Of a DNA stretch of 64,000 bases, positions 37,246 to 49,654 are shown piece after piece; position 1 is the stretch's first letter; every line of letters starts with the position of its first letter. The stretch spans positions 1 to 64,000 of the forward strand of contig CAIUSV010000077.1 of assembly GCA_903901915.1 (NCBI GenBank), written 5' to 3'. Both the position numbers and the translations under genes were made by a program. The stretch is from an uncultured Rhodospirillaceae bacterium (GTDB taxonomy: Bacteria; Pseudomonadota; Alphaproteobacteria; Rhodospirillales; Magnetospirillaceae). The notes beneath the pieces were generated by a model. It was given only the letters and a program-made list of their open reading frames with translations. It was not told the DNA's origin and made no database searches.

Positions 37246-38631
37246 ATGGCGCAGGCGAGGGACCGCATCGACGAAGCCATCGCCAAGGCCGAGCGCGGAG
37301 ATTTCGCCAAGGCGCGAACCCTGTCCCGCGACCTCGGCCGCATTCCCGCCACCCACGCCGGCCTTGCCGTCCTGGCGGCTCTGGCCTTTGCCGACGGCAA
37401 TGCCATCCTGGCGCTCCGCTTCCTTGACCGCGCCGCCGTTTCACGTAATCCGGACGCCCATTACGGTCGGGCGGTGGCCCTGGCGGCGCTGGGCCGCCAC
37501 GACGAGGCCATGGCGGCCCTGACCCTGTGTCTGGCGTCCGCCCCCGGCCACGGCCCCGCTCTGACCAACCTGGGGGCACTGTTGCAGACAGCCGGACACA
37601 TGGACGAGGCGGAACGGACCTATGAACGGGCGCTGACCGCCGAGCCGGCCAACCCCGTGGTCCTGGACAACCTTGCCGGCCTCTGTCTCGGCCAGGGCCG
37701 TTTTTCCGAGGCGGAAGCGTTCGCCCGCCGCGCGCTCGCCCTTAGGCCGGCCCATGCAACCTATTTGCGGCTGGCCGACATTCTCTGCGGCCACGGCCGT
37801 TTTGGCGAAGGCGAGACCACGTTGCTGGAAGGGCTGGCGCAGACACCCCGATCGGCGCCGCTGTGGCGGGCGCTGGGCCACGCCCGCAAGGCCCTGGGGC
37901 GGGCGGACGACGCCATCGCCGCCTTCAGGACCGCCCTCGACAGCGACCCCGGCGACGGCGAGTCCCGCCATATGATCGACAGCCTGAGCGGCATCAACTC
38001 GCCGCGAGCCCCCGCCGAGTACGTGCGGGGACTGTTCGATTCCTACGCCGACCGTTTCGAGGACCACCTGATCAATAAGGTCAATTACAGCGCCCCTCAG
38101 CGGTTACGCGCCTTTTATGATCGCGTCGCCGGTGGGGCGCCCCTGGGCAGCACGGTCGATCTCGGGTGCGGCACCGGCCTGACCGCCGAAGCGTTCAAGG
38201 AGGTGGCGACACGCCTGATCGGAATCGACCTGGCGCCACGGATGTTGCAGTTGGCGGCCAAGCGGAACGTCTATGCCGACCTTCATCAAGGCGAGGTCGT
38301 CGACGTTCTCGCCACTCTACGAGGGCTGTCGGCGGTGATCGCCACCGACCTTTTCATCTATATCGGTGACCTGGATCAGATATTTGCCGCCGCCTCGCAC
38401 GCCCTTGATCCCGAGGGGTGGTTCCTGTTCTCCACCGAAACAGCCGAAGGCGACGGCTGGCAGTTGCGCCCTACCGGGCGCTACGCCCAATCTCGCGGAT
38501 ATATCGACCAACTGGCGACGGCCCATGGTTTCGGGATAACAGCCTGCGAGCATGGCCCCATTCGCGGTTCCCGCGAGGGCGATATCTTCGGCGACTATTG
38601 GATTCTCAGGAAAGGGCCGGAGCAGCCATGA
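37246..38631 (+). CDS. TPR-repeat protein with methyltransferase domain
   Basis: A cytoplasmic protein of 461 residues. Residues 1-250 are about seven TPR units (ALTNLGALLQTAGHMDEAER, LDNLAGLCLGQGRFSEAEAF). Residues 290-400 are a class I SAM-dependent methyltransferase: motif I VDLGCGTGLTAEAF near 306 and ATDLFIYIGDLDQIF further on. The linker YVRGLFDSYADRFEDHLINK is typical of this TPR-methyltransferase family. The substrate is unknown. Its stop overlaps the next start by four bases (ATGA), so it forms a pair with the cysteine-cluster gene. Confidence 0.87.
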   Translation: MAQARDRIDEAIAKAERGDFAKARTLSRDLGRIPATHAGLAVLAALAFADGNAILALRFLDRAAVSRNPDAHYGRAVALAALGRHDEAMAALTLCLASAPGHGPALTNLGALLQTAGHMDEAERTYERALTAEPANPVVLDNLAGLCLGQGRFSEAEAFARRALALRPAHATYLRLADILCGHGRFGEGETTLLEGLAQTPRSAPLWRALGHARKALGRADDAIAAFRTALDSDPGDGESRHMIDSLSGINSPRAPAEYVRGLFDSYADRFEDHLINKVNYSAPQRLRAFYDRVAGGAPLGSTVDLGCGTGLTAEAFKEVATRLIGIDLAPRMLQLAAKRNVYADLHQGEVVDVLATLRGLSAVIATDLFIYIGDLDQIFAAASHALDPEGWFLFSTETAEGDGWQLRPTGRYAQSRGYIDQLATAHGFGITACEHGPIRGSREGDIFGDYWILRKGPEQP

Positions 38632-39419
38632 CCGCCGAGTTCACCGCCGCCGCCGCCCTCAAGGCCATTACCGCCTCGCGCCCGGGCGAGCGGCCTTCGC
38701 CCATCCGCGACGCCGCCTTCGACGCGGTGCGGACCGCCGTCGCCGAAAGCCTGCGGGGTGCGACCGGCCTCGGCGGCGCCGAGACGGCGGTAGCAGCGGT
38801 CGCCCAGGCCGTCGCCATTGCCGAAAAGATGTGGGCGGAGGTGCGCGCCACCCCGGCTTTCGCCCTCGGTACCCGCCCCGCCGCCTGCCGCAAGGGCTGT
38901 GGCTGGTGCTGCCACCAGCGGGTCGGCTCGCCGGCGGTGGAAGTGCTCTACATCGCCGAGCGCCTGCGGCAGCGGCCCGACGCCTCGACGCTGATCGCCC
39001 GACTGGAAGCGTGGAGCGGCGGACGCCCCTGCGTTTTTCTCGCCGACGGCGGCTGCTCGATCTACGAGCTGCGGCCCCTCAAGTGCCGCGGCCTGTATCA
39101 GGTCGATGCCCGCTGGTGCATGTCCACCTACGCCAAGATCGACGCCCCGGTATTCGGACCGCCGCCGTCACACGAATACCAGATGCCACCCAAGGATGTG
39201 TTCGACGGCGCCGTGTTCGGGCTGGCATTGCCGTTCCACAGCGCCGGTCATGACTGCCCCGGGGTAGATTTCGTCCCCGCCCTCAAGGCGATCATCCACC
39301 GTCCCGACGCCGCCCAGGCGTGGTGGCGCGGCGCCACGATTTTTCCCGCCGAAGTCCGTCTGCACGACTGGTTTCCGCCATTACCGAAGGCGTCGAAAGC
39401 CGCAAAGAAAAGGCGCTAA
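38628..39419 (+). CDS. YkgJ-type cysteine-cluster protein
   Basis: A 263-residue protein of the family annotated as zinc- or iron-chelating. The cluster is spread over the middle: CRKGCGWCCHQRV (about 85-97), then CVFLADGGCSIYELRPLKCRGL and a Cys in DARWCMS. The N-terminal 80 residues are helical. The function of this family is not settled; a role in metal binding or metalloprotein assembly is inferred. It is coupled to the TPR-methyltransferase upstream and converges with thiD, overlapping it by four bases. Confidence 0.85.
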   Translation: MTAEFTAAAALKAITASRPGERPSPIRDAAFDAVRTAVAESLRGATGLGGAETAVAAVAQAVAIAEKMWAEVRATPAFALGTRPAACRKGCGWCCHQRVGSPAVEVLYIAERLRQRPDASTLIARLEAWSGGRPCVFLADGGCSIYELRPLKCRGLYQVDARWCMSTYAKIDAPVFGPPPSHEYQMPPKDVFDGAVFGLALPFHSAGHDCPGVDFVPALKAIIHRPDAAQAWWRGATIFPAEVRLHDWFPPLPKASKAAKKRR

Positions 39420-40216
39420 CCGGAAAATCCAACCGTGTGACCGTGGTTAAGCGGTCCGTGGCCGCCGCCCAGGCCGGGAGCGGTGGCGATCGCCTTGATC
39501 AGATAGGCCCGCGCGCGAAGCACCGCGTCATCCAGCGCCAGCCCCTGGGCCAGACCGGCGGCGATGGCCGACGCCAAGGTGCAGCCGGTGCCATGAGTCG
39601 AACGGCTGGCGATGCGACGGCCGGCGAAGCGGCGCACCCCGTCGGCATCGGCCAGCAGATCGACCAATTCGTCGCCCTCCAGATGCCCTCCCTTAAGCAA
39701 CACCGCCCGCGCACCCAACGCCAACAGGTCGCGGACGGCGCCCTCCATGTCGCCGACATCGTGGATGGAGCGGCCAAGCAAGGCCTCGGCCTCCGGGATA
39801 TTGGGGGTCAGCAGCCGCGCCCGTGGCACCAGCCGCGCCACCAGTGTCCGGGTCGCCTCGGCGGCCAGAAGCGACGCCCCACCCTTCGCCACCATCACCG
39901 GATCAACCACCAACGGCACCCCGTCGGGCCCTGCCTCGACAGCATCGGCCACCGCCGCGACGATCGCGGCCGAGGCCAGCATACCGGTCTTGATGCAATC
40001 GGCGCCGATGTCGGCCAAAACCATCTCGATCTGTTGACGGACGAAGGCTGCCGGGACCTCGTGGACCGCCGCGACACCGTAGGTGTTCTGGGCGGTCAAG
40101 GCGGTAATCGCGGTGGCGGCGAAACCGCCAAGGCAAGTCACGGTCTTGATATCGGCCTGAATACCGGCGCCACCGCCGGAATCGGAACCGGCGACGATGA
40201 GTACCCGTCCTCTCAT
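39416..40216 (-). CDS. thiD: hydroxymethylpyrimidine/phosphomethylpyrimidine kinase
   Basis: A ribokinase-fold kinase of 266 residues that phosphorylates HMP and HMP-P for thiamine synthesis. It starts RVLIVAGSDSGGGAGIQADIK, carries QNTYGV with the substrate region, DPVMVAKGG, LTPNIPEAEALLG, and the anion-hole STHGTGCTLASAIA near the C-terminus. I use the ATG at 40216, since the usual first strand begins three residues later. thiE lies 20 kb away, so thiamine genes are scattered here. Confidence 0.95.
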   Translation of the reverse strand: MRGRVLIVAGSDSGGGAGIQADIKTVTCLGGFAATAITALTAQNTYGVAAVHEVPAAFVRQQIEMVLADIGADCIKTGMLASAAIVAAVADAVEAGPDGVPLVVDPVMVAKGGASLLAAEATRTLVARLVPRARLLTPNIPEAEALLGRSIHDVGDMEGAVRDLLALGARAVLLKGGHLEGDELVDLLADADGVRRFAGRRIASRSTHGTGCTLASAIAAGLAQGLALDDAVLRARAYLIKAIATAPGLGGGHGPLNHGHTVGFSG

Positions 40217-40349
40217 GACCACCCACCTCTTCCGTCGGTTCCGCACCACACCCCCACTAAGGTGGTCACCGGATTGTGCGGCGCAACATGAACGACTAAA
40301 ATCATTTTATTCCGATCACTCTTTCGCCCAAATCGCGAGGAGAATAATC

Positions 40350-40541
40350 ATGCAATACCGATGGGACGAAATCGACCAGCTTGCCACCATCCTGGAAGCC
40401 GAAGCCTCCGGGTGCGCCGTCGATACGGCCCGCGCCCGCGACCTCGCCCATCGCTTGATGGAGGTTTGCCCCGATATCGCCGGCACCATGCGCCGGGTGA
40501 TCGAACGCTACGCCCAGCAGACGGCCGCCGTCGCGGCCTGA
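40350..40541 (+). CDS. small conserved-looking protein (63 aa)
   Basis: A 63-residue, acidic, helical protein: YRWDEIDQLATILEAEASG near the start and ARDLAHRLMEVCPDIAGTM later. AGGAGA lies eight bases ahead of the ATG and a less GC-rich stretch precedes it, both as expected for a separate gene with its own promoter. It is convergent with glmM, 18 bases from its 3' end. No function can be assigned. Confidence 0.65.
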   Translation: MQYRWDEIDQLATILEAEASGCAVDTARARDLAHRLMEVCPDIAGTMRRVIERYAQQTAAVAA

Positions 40542-40559
40542 CCTTATCGGCCGGTTCCG

Positions 40560-41915
40560 TCAGCCGGCGACGCGGCGAATGGCGTCGATGATGTCATCGA
40601 CCACGGCACCGACCAAGGCTTGATCCTCGCCCTCGGCCATCACCCGGATCAACGGCTCGGTGCCCGATTTGCGGATCAGCAGGCGCCCCTTGCCGCTCAG
40701 GCGGCCTTCGGCCGCTTCGATCGCCGAGGTCACCGCGGCATCGGCCAGCACTTCGGCCACCGGTCGACCGCTGACCCGGACGTTCTTCAAAAGCTGCGGC
40801 AGCGGTGTGAACAGCCGCAACACCTCACTGGCCGGGCGGCCCGACTGGATCAATGCCGCCAGCACCTGCAACGCCGCCACCAGACCGTCGCCGGTGGTGG
40901 AGTGGTCGGACAGGATGATATGGCCCGACTGCTCGCCGCCGACATTGAAGCCATCCCGGCGCATGCGCTCCAACACGTACCGGTCACCGACATTGGTACG
41001 GACCAGACCGATCCCCCGCGCCGCCAGAAAACGTTCCAGCCCCAAATTGGACATCACGGTGGCAACGATCCCGCCGCCCTTGAGCTGGCCGGAGCGGTGC
41101 CACAGATCACCGATCAGCGCCATCAACTGGTCGCCGTCGATCAGGCTGCCATGCTCGTCGCACAACACCACCCGGTCGGCGTCGCCGTCCAGCGCAATGC
41201 CGAGATCGGCGCCATGGGCCGCCACCTGTTCGCTGAGGGTCCCGGTGGCCAGCGAACCGCAATCGCGATTGATGTTGAAGCCATCGGGCGACACCCCCAC
41301 CGGCACCACCTCGGCCCCCAGTTCCCACAATACGGTGGGCGCGACCTTGTAGGCGGCGCCGTTGGCGCAATCGATGACGATCTTCAGCCCGTCAAGGCGA
41401 AGCCCACGGGGAAAGGTGGCCTTGACGTACTCGATATAGCGGCCGACGGCATCGTCGAGCCGCTTGGCCCGGCCGAGATGGTCGGATCCGACCCGGTATT
41501 CCGCCAAGCCGTTGAACATCTTGTCCTCGATGGACAACTCGTCCTCGTCGGACAGCTTGAAACCGTCGGGACCGAACAGCTTGATGCCGTTGTCCTGATA
41601 GGGGTTGTGCGACGCCGAGATCATGACGCCAAGATCGGCGCGCAGGCTACGGGTCAGCATTGCCACCGCCGGCGTCGGCAGCGGCCCCACCAGCACCACG
41701 TCCATCCCCACCGAAATGAAACCGGCGGTCAATGCCGGCTCCAGCAGATAGCCCGACAGCCTGGTGTCCTTGCCGATCACCGCCACGTGGCGATGAGCGC
41801 CACGGGTGAAGTGCCGGCCGGCGGCCATGCCCAGCTTCAAAGCGGTCTCGGCGGTCATCGGCTCGGAATTGGCGGTTCCCCGCACCCCGTCGGTACCGAA
41901 CAGCTTGCGCGTCAT
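40560..41915 (-). CDS. glmM: phosphoglucosamine mutase
   Basis: Interconverts glucosamine 6-phosphate and 1-phosphate on the way to UDP-GlcNAc for peptidoglycan and lipopolysaccharide. 451 residues, normal for Glm[15 protein letters not shown] at the start, the phosphoserine loop [17 protein letters not shown] near 100, the Mg-binding [12 protein letters not shown] near 240, and the C-terminal sugar-phosphate motif [15 protein letters not shown]. It closes the series ftsH-folP-glmM, whose order is common in bacteria. Confidence 0.97.
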   Translation of the reverse strand: MTRKLFGTDGVRGTANSEPMTAETALKLGMAAGRHFTRGAHRHVAVIGKDTRLSGYLLEPALTAGFISVGMDVVLVGPLPTPAVAMLTRSLRADLGVMISASHNPYQDNGIKLFGPDGFKLSDEDELSIEDKMFNGLAEYRVGSDHLGRAKRLDDAVGRYIEYVKATFPRGLRLDGLKIVIDCANGAAYKVAPTVLWELGAEVVPVGVSPDGFNINRDCGSLATGTLSEQVAAHGADLGIALDGDADRVVLCDEHGSLIDGDQLMALIGDLWHRSGQLKGGGIVATVMSNLGLERFLAARGIGLVRTNVGDRYVLERMRRDGFNVGGEQSGHIILSDHSTTGDGLVAALQVLAALIQSGRPASEVLRLFTPLPQLLKNVRVSGRPVAEVLADAAVTSAIEAAEGRLSGKGRLLIRKSGTEPLIRVMAEGEDQALVGAVVDDIIDAIRRVAG

Positions 41916-41992
41916 TGGATGCTTTCATCTCTCTCGGTGGAAGGGGAATTGGATAGCAAGACGGGATGGGAATGGGAAGCGGAAAGGGAGGT

Positions 41993-43142
41993 TCATCCTC
42001 CCGCTCGCAGCGCCGCCCATACCGTCATCGCCTGCACCGTTTCGACCACGTCGTGAACGCGCAGAATCTGCACCCCGGCATCCAAGCCGGCCAGTTCGGC
42101 GGCCAGAGTGCCGGGCAGGCGTTGTCTGGCCGGTTCGCCCTTGCTCAGGCGGGCGACGAAGCTTTTGCGGCTGGTCCCCAGCAATACCGGCGCCCCCAAG
42201 CCGTGGTAAAGCGCCAGCGCTCCCAGGATCTGGGCGTTGTGGGCCGGGGTCTTGCCAAAGCCGATGCCGGGATCGACACACAGGCGGGCGCGCTCGATGC
42301 CGGCGGCCTCGCACGCCGCCATCCGGTCCGCCAGACCATCATAAACATCCAGCGGCGCACAGTCGTAGTCAGGGTCGGCCTGCATGGTGCGAGGGTCGTC
42401 GCCCCGCATGTGCATCAGACAAATCGCCGCCCCCGACGCCGCCGCCGCCGCCAGCGAGTCGGGGTCGCCGGCCAGGGCGGTGACATCGTTGATGATCCGC
42501 GCCCCGGCCGCCGCCGCCGCCGCCATGACCCGGGCATGGCGGGTGTCGATGGAAACGGTGACGCCGCGCTCGGCCAGGGCGCGCACCACCGGCAGCACCC
42601 GACATTCCTCCTCCTCCACGGGAACCGGCTCGGCACCGGGACGGGTGGACTCGCCGCCGACGTCGATGATCGCCGCCCCGGCCTCGACCAGTTCCAATGC
42701 CCGCGCCACGGCGGCATCGGCGGCAAAGGCCTCGCCGCCATCGGAAAAGCTGTCGGGGGTGACATTGACGATTCCCATCACCGCCGGCCGGTCCAACGTC
42801 ACCCCACCCCAATCGGGACGGCGACGGCCGATGCGGTGAATGGCGTCGGCGACGTGGCGACAGATTTCGGGACTTTCGCCTTCGGCCCAGGCCACCACCT
42901 CGGCGAAGGGCGCCGTCGCCACCTGGGCGCCTCCGGCAACCCGAAGCACCACCGCCACCGCGGTGAAAGCGCTCCAACCATCACCGATGGGCCAGCCGTG
43001 ACCGGCGATGACCGCCGCCGCCGCCTGCTCTCCGGCGACGATGCCACTGGGCAGCACATAGAGGGTGCGGCCGAGATCAACCCCCTCCAATGCGAAGCCC
43101 CGCGGCAGGGCGGGGCTTCGACGGAAGGCGGACAGTATCCGG

Positions 43143-43150
<8 letters not shown>
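41993..43150 (-). CDS. folP: dihydropteroate synthase with N-terminal extension
   Basis: Joins dihydropterin pyrophosphate and p-aminobenzoate in folate synthesis. The catalytic TIM barrel occupies the last 265 residues: [28 protein letters not shown], the SIDTRHARV segment, [13 protein letters not shown] and [10 protein letters not shown]. About 110 residues precede the barrel (for example [14 protein letters not shown]), an extension also seen in other alphaproteobacterial FolP proteins, of unknown use. The start is uncertain: GTG at 43150 overlaps ftsH by eight bases, a GTG at 43177 by 35. Confidence 0.93.
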
Positions 43151-45065
<1,915 letters not shown>

Positions 45066-45143
45066 GGTCCGATCCTTCCCATTTTGCCGGCTTGTCTGCC
45101 TGCTCCGGCCCTGCGGTTCTCTAGAGATAGTGCCGATTTGGCC

Positions 45144-46481
45144 CTAGACAAGGCGAATGCCCGACACGGTCAGACTTCGCCGCGGCGCCGGCTCGACCAA
45201 GAGCGGTGCCGCAAGCCCGCCAAGTCCGTTATAGCCGAGGTGAGGCACGGCGGAAACACCATCCTGATCGTAGATCGCCGGAATTCCCGGTCGGGCGCAA
45301 GCCGGAAGCGATGGCGGCCGCTTCGGCGCCATTGCCGCCACCACCTTACGCCACCCCTGCCGACCCAGCGCCCCCAGACGCAGGCCTGGCGGTGCCCCGG
45401 CCAACGCCAGGGCGCGAAAACGACCATCCCACTCCCCCCAGACCCCCGGCACCAAAGCCACCGGCGGCGCCAGCCGCGCCGGTTCGCGGCAGACCACCAC
45501 ATGGTCACCGTCGGGAACCACGCGACAGCCGGACAAGGTACGGGCACCGCCAAGGCCCCGGAGCACCTCGTCATAAAGCCGTTCCAACCGCTCGGCACGG
45601 GGCGGATAGATCTCGCCTCCCACCACCGCCAGCACGCGCGCCAGCAGCCGCAAACCGACCTCGTCGGCCAGGGCGGCGAAACCATCGGTGGCACAACGGG
45701 CAAAGCCGGCGGGGTGCAGCATGACGAAACGGGCGGCGGCCTCGGCGGTGGCCCGCTCCAATGCCACCCGCGCCCGCCCCAGGCGCGCCGCGGTCGCCGC
45801 CAGCCGATCGGCCCCCAGCCCCTCGGCCGCCAGAACCGGCGCCATACGCCGCAATCGCACCCGCGAATAAGCCGGATCGGTGTTGGAGGGGTCTTCGATC
45901 CAAGTCTGCCGTCCCGCCGTCAGTGTCGCCACCAGACGGCTACGCGGCATTTCCAACACCGGGCGCAGCACACGCCCCCAACCGGTCGGCCGCTCGGGCG
46001 CCATGGCGGCAAGGCCATCGACGCCCGACCCTCGCCCCAGGCGAAGCAGCAGCGTCTCGGCCTGATCATCGCGGTGGTGAGCCAACAACAGGTGAAGAAT
46101 GCCTTCGCTTCGGCAGAACGCCGACAACAGGTCATAGCGCGCGGCGCGGGCGGCGGCCTGGATATCGCTGGCGGGCTTATCGCCCTCCCAACGCAGGATG
46201 GCGTGGCGGATGCCCCGCTCGGCCAGCCGGGCGGCGACCTCGGCCGCCTCGTCGCCGGATCGCGGCCGCAACCGATGATCCACCGTCACCGCCACCGCCG
46301 CACCGCCTAGGGAGGCAGCCCATTCGCCGGCCAGCAGCGCCAGCGCCATGCTGTCGGCGCCGCCCGACACCGCCACCGCCACACGCGGCCGGGCCTCGAA
46401 CGGTCCCAGCCGAGCCATCAGGCCGGCGAATTCGCCGGAAGACACCGGGGCACAGTCAGTGCTCTCGATGTCTTCCACCAC
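45144..46481 (-). CDS. tilS: tRNA(Ile)-lysidine synthase
   Basis: Modifies the wobble cytidine of the CAU-anticodon tRNA-Ile to lysidine, so that it reads AUA. 445 residues. The ATP-binding P-loop is VAVSGGADSMALA near residue 37. The family motif LAHHRDDQAETLLLRLGRGSG sits near 133, and EDPSNTDPAYSRVRLR near 197. The C-terminal anticodon-recognition part is present but divergent. It begins immediately behind cpoB; the gene pair is tilS-ftsH as in many bacteria. Confidence 0.94.
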   Translation of the reverse strand: MVEDIESTDCAPVSSGEFAGLMARLGPFEARPRVAVAVSGGADSMALALLAGEWAASLGGAAVAVTVDHRLRPRSGDEAAEVAARLAERGIRHAILRWEGDKPASDIQAAARAARYDLLSAFCRSEGILHLLLAHHRDDQAETLLLRLGRGSGVDGLAAMAPERPTGWGRVLRPVLEMPRSRLVATLTAGRQTWIEDPSNTDPAYSRVRLRRMAPVLAAEGLGADRLAATAARLGRARVALERATAEAAARFVMLHPAGFARCATDGFAALADEVGLRLLARVLAVVGGEIYPPRAERLERLYDEVLRGLGGARTLSGCRVVPDGDHVVVCREPARLAPPVALVPGVWGEWDGRFRALALAGAPPGLRLGALGRQGWRKVVAAMAPKRPPSLPACARPGIPAIYDQDGVSAVPHLGYNGLGGLAAPLLVEPAPRRSLTVSGIRLV

Positions 46482-47507
46482 CTATTTGCAGCCCAGCCGC
46501 TGCTTGTCGCCGGCGACGGCGCGCTTGATGCGGTCGGGCATGTCCGGATGGACCTGCGCCAGCAGCGAGTAGACCTTGCAGGCCTCGGTTTTCTGGCCAA
46601 GCTGGCCATAGGACGCGCCCAGCTTGTACAGCATGTCGGGTGCCTTGGGATGTTTGGGATACTTCTTGTAGGCCTCGGCGAACAGCTTGAGCGCCTGCTC
46701 GAAGTCCTTGCGTTGGGAAAAGGCGATATCGCCAAGCCAGTATTGGGCGTTCCCCGCCAATTGGTGGTTGGGATACTGCTTAAGAAAGGCCTGGAATCCC
46801 CGCTCGGCGCCATCGTAATCGCCCTTCTGGGCCAGACTGTAGGCTTCGTCATAGGACGATTGGGCATCCCGGGGAGTGGACGGCGCCGGAGCCGGGGGCG
46901 CCGCCGGAGCCGTCGCCTGCGCCTTGCGCAAGTCCTTTTCCGGAAGGGTGCCAAGGTTCTGCGGTCCCGGTGCCGGCCCGGTACCGTCGGCCGAATTGGC
47001 TCCGGGGCTGACGCCTTTGGGCGGAATCAAAATCGGGGCGCCGTTGGGGGCGGTGGCACCGGGAGCCGGCATGGATACGCCCGGCTGTTGCGCCGCCGGC
47101 TGCTGCGCCGGAGCCTGTCCCGAGGCCTTGCCTTCCTGAAGTTCCTTGAACCTCAGATCGATATCGGCCTGCATCCGCTCCAACTGCTTGGCGGCCTGGG
47201 CGGCCTTGAAGTTGGCCTCCTCGATCTTGCCGGTCAGTTGGCGAGTGACATCCTCCAACTCGTTGATGCGATCCTCCAGGCGCGACGCCACCGTAGCAGG
47301 CATGCCGTCACCACCCGCCGCCGGAGAGCGGACCACGGTACCGCTGCCGCCTCGGGCTGCCTGCTGTTGCAGCATGGACAGGTCGCGCTCCAGCCGATCG
47401 ATGCGATCGTAAAGCGCCCTTGTATCGGTCTGGGCCAAGGCCGGCGCCGCCCACAGAACGGCAACGAGCAGCGAAGGAAGAACGGCGGACAGGGCGAAGC
47501 GTCGCAA
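46482..47507 (-). CDS. cpoB: Tol-Pal system protein CpoB (YbgF)
   Basis: A periplasmic coordinator of the Tol-Pal complex and cell-wall synthesis during division. About 341 residues: signal peptide ending APALAQ, an N-terminal coiled-coil region (YDRIDRLERDLSMLQQ, ELEDVTRQL) for trimerisation, a proline/glutamine-rich linker, and three C-terminal TPR units starting at YDEAYSLAQKGDYDGAERGF. The start is the TTG at 47507, with AGAGG upstream, since no ATG or GTG gives a proper signal peptide; a longer frame to 47633 adds an unlikely leader. Confidence 0.9.
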   Translation of the reverse strand: MRRFALSAVLPSLLVAVLWAAPALAQTDTRALYDRIDRLERDLSMLQQQAARGGSGTVVRSPAAGGDGMPATVASRLEDRINELEDVTRQLTGKIEEANFKAAQAAKQLERMQADIDLRFKELQEGKASGQAPAQQPAAQQPGVSMPAPGATAPNGAPILIPPKGVSPGANSADGTGPAPGPQNLGTLPEKDLRKAQATAPAAPPAPAPSTPRDAQSSYDEAYSLAQKGDYDGAERGFQAFLKQYPNHQLAGNAQYWLGDIAFSQRKDFEQALKLFAEAYKKYPKHPKAPDMLYKLGASYGQLGQKTEACKVYSLLAQVHPDMPDRIKRAVAGDKQRLGCK

Positions 47508-47568
47508 GGGCCGACCTCTTTGGTGAAAGGCGCCGGAGTGAAGCCGAACTATCGGTTCACTTCCAGGC

Positions 47569-47625
47569 AAAAATAAGGCGCCCGCCCAAACCGCCGGTAA
47601 AAACCTGACGGTTGGGCGGACGCCC
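47569..47625 (-). terminator. rho-independent terminator after pal
   Basis: On the minus strand, GGCGTCCGCCCAACCG pairs with CGGTTTGGGCGGGCGCC (one or two bulges) around a loop of about 15 bases, followed by TTATTTTTG. It sits 25 bases behind the pal stop codon and would separate pal from cpoB, or let only part of the transcripts through. Confidence 0.8.
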
Positions 47626-47649
47626 CATCTCACGTCGTGGACGCCCTGA

Positions 47650-48144
47650 TTAGTTCAGGACGGTCACGCCACGGCGGTTCTGCGACCAAGCCGCCTCGTT
47701 CGAGCCGAGGGCAACCGGACGCTCCTTGCCGTAGGACACGGTCTTGACGCGCGAAGCCGCGACGCCGGCACCGACCAAGTACTCCTTGACGGAGTTGGCA
47801 CGGCGCTCGCCGAGGGCCAAGTTGTACTCGCGGGTGCCGCGCTCGTCGGCATGACCTTCGATGGTCAGCGAGTAGTTCGGATAGGCCTTCAGCCAAGCAG
47901 CCTGCTTGTCCAGGGTGGCCTTGGCATCGGCACGCACGTTGTACTTGTCGAAATCGAAGAAGACGCGATCGCCGACGTTGGCGACGAAGTCTTCCTTCGA
48001 GCCCTTGACGATGCCGGCGCTGCCGCCGGACTGGGACGGCGTGGTCACGCCGGTACCGCCGGTCTTACCGGTGTCGGAGGGCGCGGATTCGCAAGCCGCG
48101 AGCAGGGCGGCAGCGGCAAAGATGCTCAGGAAACGCAGTTTCAT
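47650..48144 (-). CDS. pal: peptidoglycan-associated lipoprotein Pal
   Basis: An outer-membrane lipoprotein of 164 residues. The signal peptide ends in the lipobox LLAAC (lipidated Cys near residue 19). After a Gly/Ser-rich linker, the OmpA-like domain binds peptidoglycan: VFFDFDKYNVRADAKATLDK, then TIEGHADERGTREYNLALGE with the key Asp and Arg. It tethers the outer membrane to the cell wall and interacts with TolB. GGGGGAG precedes the ATG. Confidence 0.97.
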   Translation of the reverse strand: MKLRFLSIFAAAALLAACESAPSDTGKTGGTGVTTPSQSGGSAGIVKGSKEDFVANVGDRVFFDFDKYNVRADAKATLDKQAAWLKAYPNYSLTIEGHADERGTREYNLALGERRANSVKEYLVGAGVAASRVKTVSYGKERPVALGSNEAAWSQNRRGVTVLN

Positions 48145-48314
48145 TTTTTGAGGACTCCCCCTCAATGCGACGCGGGAATTGAGATACCGATTGGACCTTT
48201 AGAGAATCCGCGCCAACCACCGGGCCGGCACGCCCCACCGATGATACCGTCTTGCAAAGGAATCCGCCACCACCGGAATAAATCCTAATCGGCGCGGACT
48301 ATACAAACATTATT

Positions 48315-49649
48315 CTACGGAATCAAGGGGGACCACGCAGGATCGGAGCCATCGAGCGGTGTCAGCAGCACCCGTTCGTTAACGCCGGTCAGGTCAATGG
48401 TGTATAGCCGTACCGATTGCCCCCGCCCCCGCTCATCCGACGGCGATTCCCGCCAATAGGCCAAAACCCTGCCGTTCGGGGCCCAGGTGGGGCCTTCCAC
48501 CAGGAATCCCTCGGCCAACAGGCGCTCGCCCGAGCCGTCTGGGCGCATAACACCTATGAAAAATTGTCCACCCTTCTGCTTGGTAAACGCGATGAGGTCG
48601 CCGCGCGGGCTCCACACCGGGGTGGCGTAGCGGCCGTCACCGAAGCTGATCCGGTTGGCGTTGCTGCCATCGGCCCCCATGATATAGAGCTGCTGGCCGC
48701 CGCCACGGTCGGACTCGAACACGATCTGGGCGCCGTCGGGCGAATAGCTGGGCGCGGTGTCGATGGCGGGATTGAAGGTCAGCTGCCGCTTCTGGCGGGT
48801 CAGCAGATTCATCTCGTAGATTTCGGTGTTGCCGCTTTCCGCCATGCTGAACACCACCTTGTTGCCGTCGGGCGAAAAGCGCGGCGCGAAGGTCATGCCG
48901 GGAAAATTACCCAGCGCCTCGCGCCGGCCGGTATCGAGATTGAAGATATAGACCCGGGGCACCCCCCGGTAATAGGACAGATAGGTAATCTCGCGCGAGC
49001 TGGGAGAGAACCGCGGGGTCAGCACCAGTTCGGCGCCGTCGGTCAGGAAACGATGCCCCTCGCCATCCTGGTCCATGATGGCCAGACGCTTCTTGCGGTC
49101 GTTCTTCGGCCCGGATTCGGCGATGTAGACGATCTGGGTGTCGAAATAGCCGTTCTCGCCGGTAACACGCTTGTAGATGGCATCGGCGACCTTGTGCGAC
49201 AACCGCCGCCAGTCGGCCGGCGATGCCGACAGGGTCCAGCCGGTCATATAGGCTTCATTGAATACGTCCCACAGGCGGAATTCCACCCTGACACGACCGT
49301 CGCCGGTGCCTTCGACCTTACCCTGAACCAGGGCCTCGGCATTGATCGCCTTCCAGTCGGGAAAACGCGGCTGCACCTGCAACGACGCCACCGTCTGGAT
49401 GAAAGCCTTGGGATCGATGGGCTTGAACAGGCCGGAGCGCTCGAGATCGGCCGAGACCACCCGGGCAATATCCTTACCGATCTGGCTTTCCTGCGCCGAG
49501 GACCCGGCGAAATCGGGAATGGCGATGGGCAGCGGCTTCATCTGGCCGCGGGTAATGTCGATGCGAACCTCGGCCGCGACCGAGCCAGCCGCCACGATAC
49601 TGACAACGAAGACCGCGACCAGCGCCGCGATTGAGCGGATGCGAGACAT
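48315..49649 (-). CDS. tolB: Tol-Pal translocation protein TolB
   Basis: A periplasmic beta-propeller protein of 444 residues with a signal peptide ([19 protein letters not shown]). The N-terminal domain ([25 protein letters not shown]) precedes propeller blades with repeating phrases such as [17 protein letters not shown] and [11 protein letters not shown]. It links Pal with TolA during constriction of the outer membrane. I chose the ATG with AGGTAGG in front; a GTG nine bases upstream is the alternative. It follows tolA directly, with 5 bases between. Confidence 0.96.
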   Translation of the reverse strand: MSRIRSIAALVAVFVVSIVAAGSVAAEVRIDITRGQMKPLPIAIPDFAGSSAQESQIGKDIARVVSADLERSGLFKPIDPKAFIQTVASLQVQPRFPDWKAINAEALVQGKVEGTGDGRVRVEFRLWDVFNEAYMTGWTLSASPADWRRLSHKVADAIYKRVTGENGYFDTQIVYIAESGPKNDRKKRLAIMDQDGEGHRFLTDGAELVLTPRFSPSSREITYLSYYRGVPRVYIFNLDTGRREALGNFPGMTFAPRFSPDGNKVVFSMAESGNTEIYEMNLLTRQKRQLTFNPAIDTAPSYSPDGAQIVFESDRGGGQQLYIMGADGSNANRISFGDGRYATPVWSPRGDLIAFTKQKGGQFFIGVMRPDGSGERLLAEGFLVEGPTWAPNGRVLAYWRESPSDERGRGQSVRLYTIDLTGVNERVLLTPLDGSDPAWSPLIP

Positions 49650-49654
49650 GGGAA

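Noticed and set aside
37246-38631. The TPR protein considered as MamA
   Set aside because: MamA is a shorter TPR-only protein; this one carries a methyltransferase domain and stands in a core-gene context.
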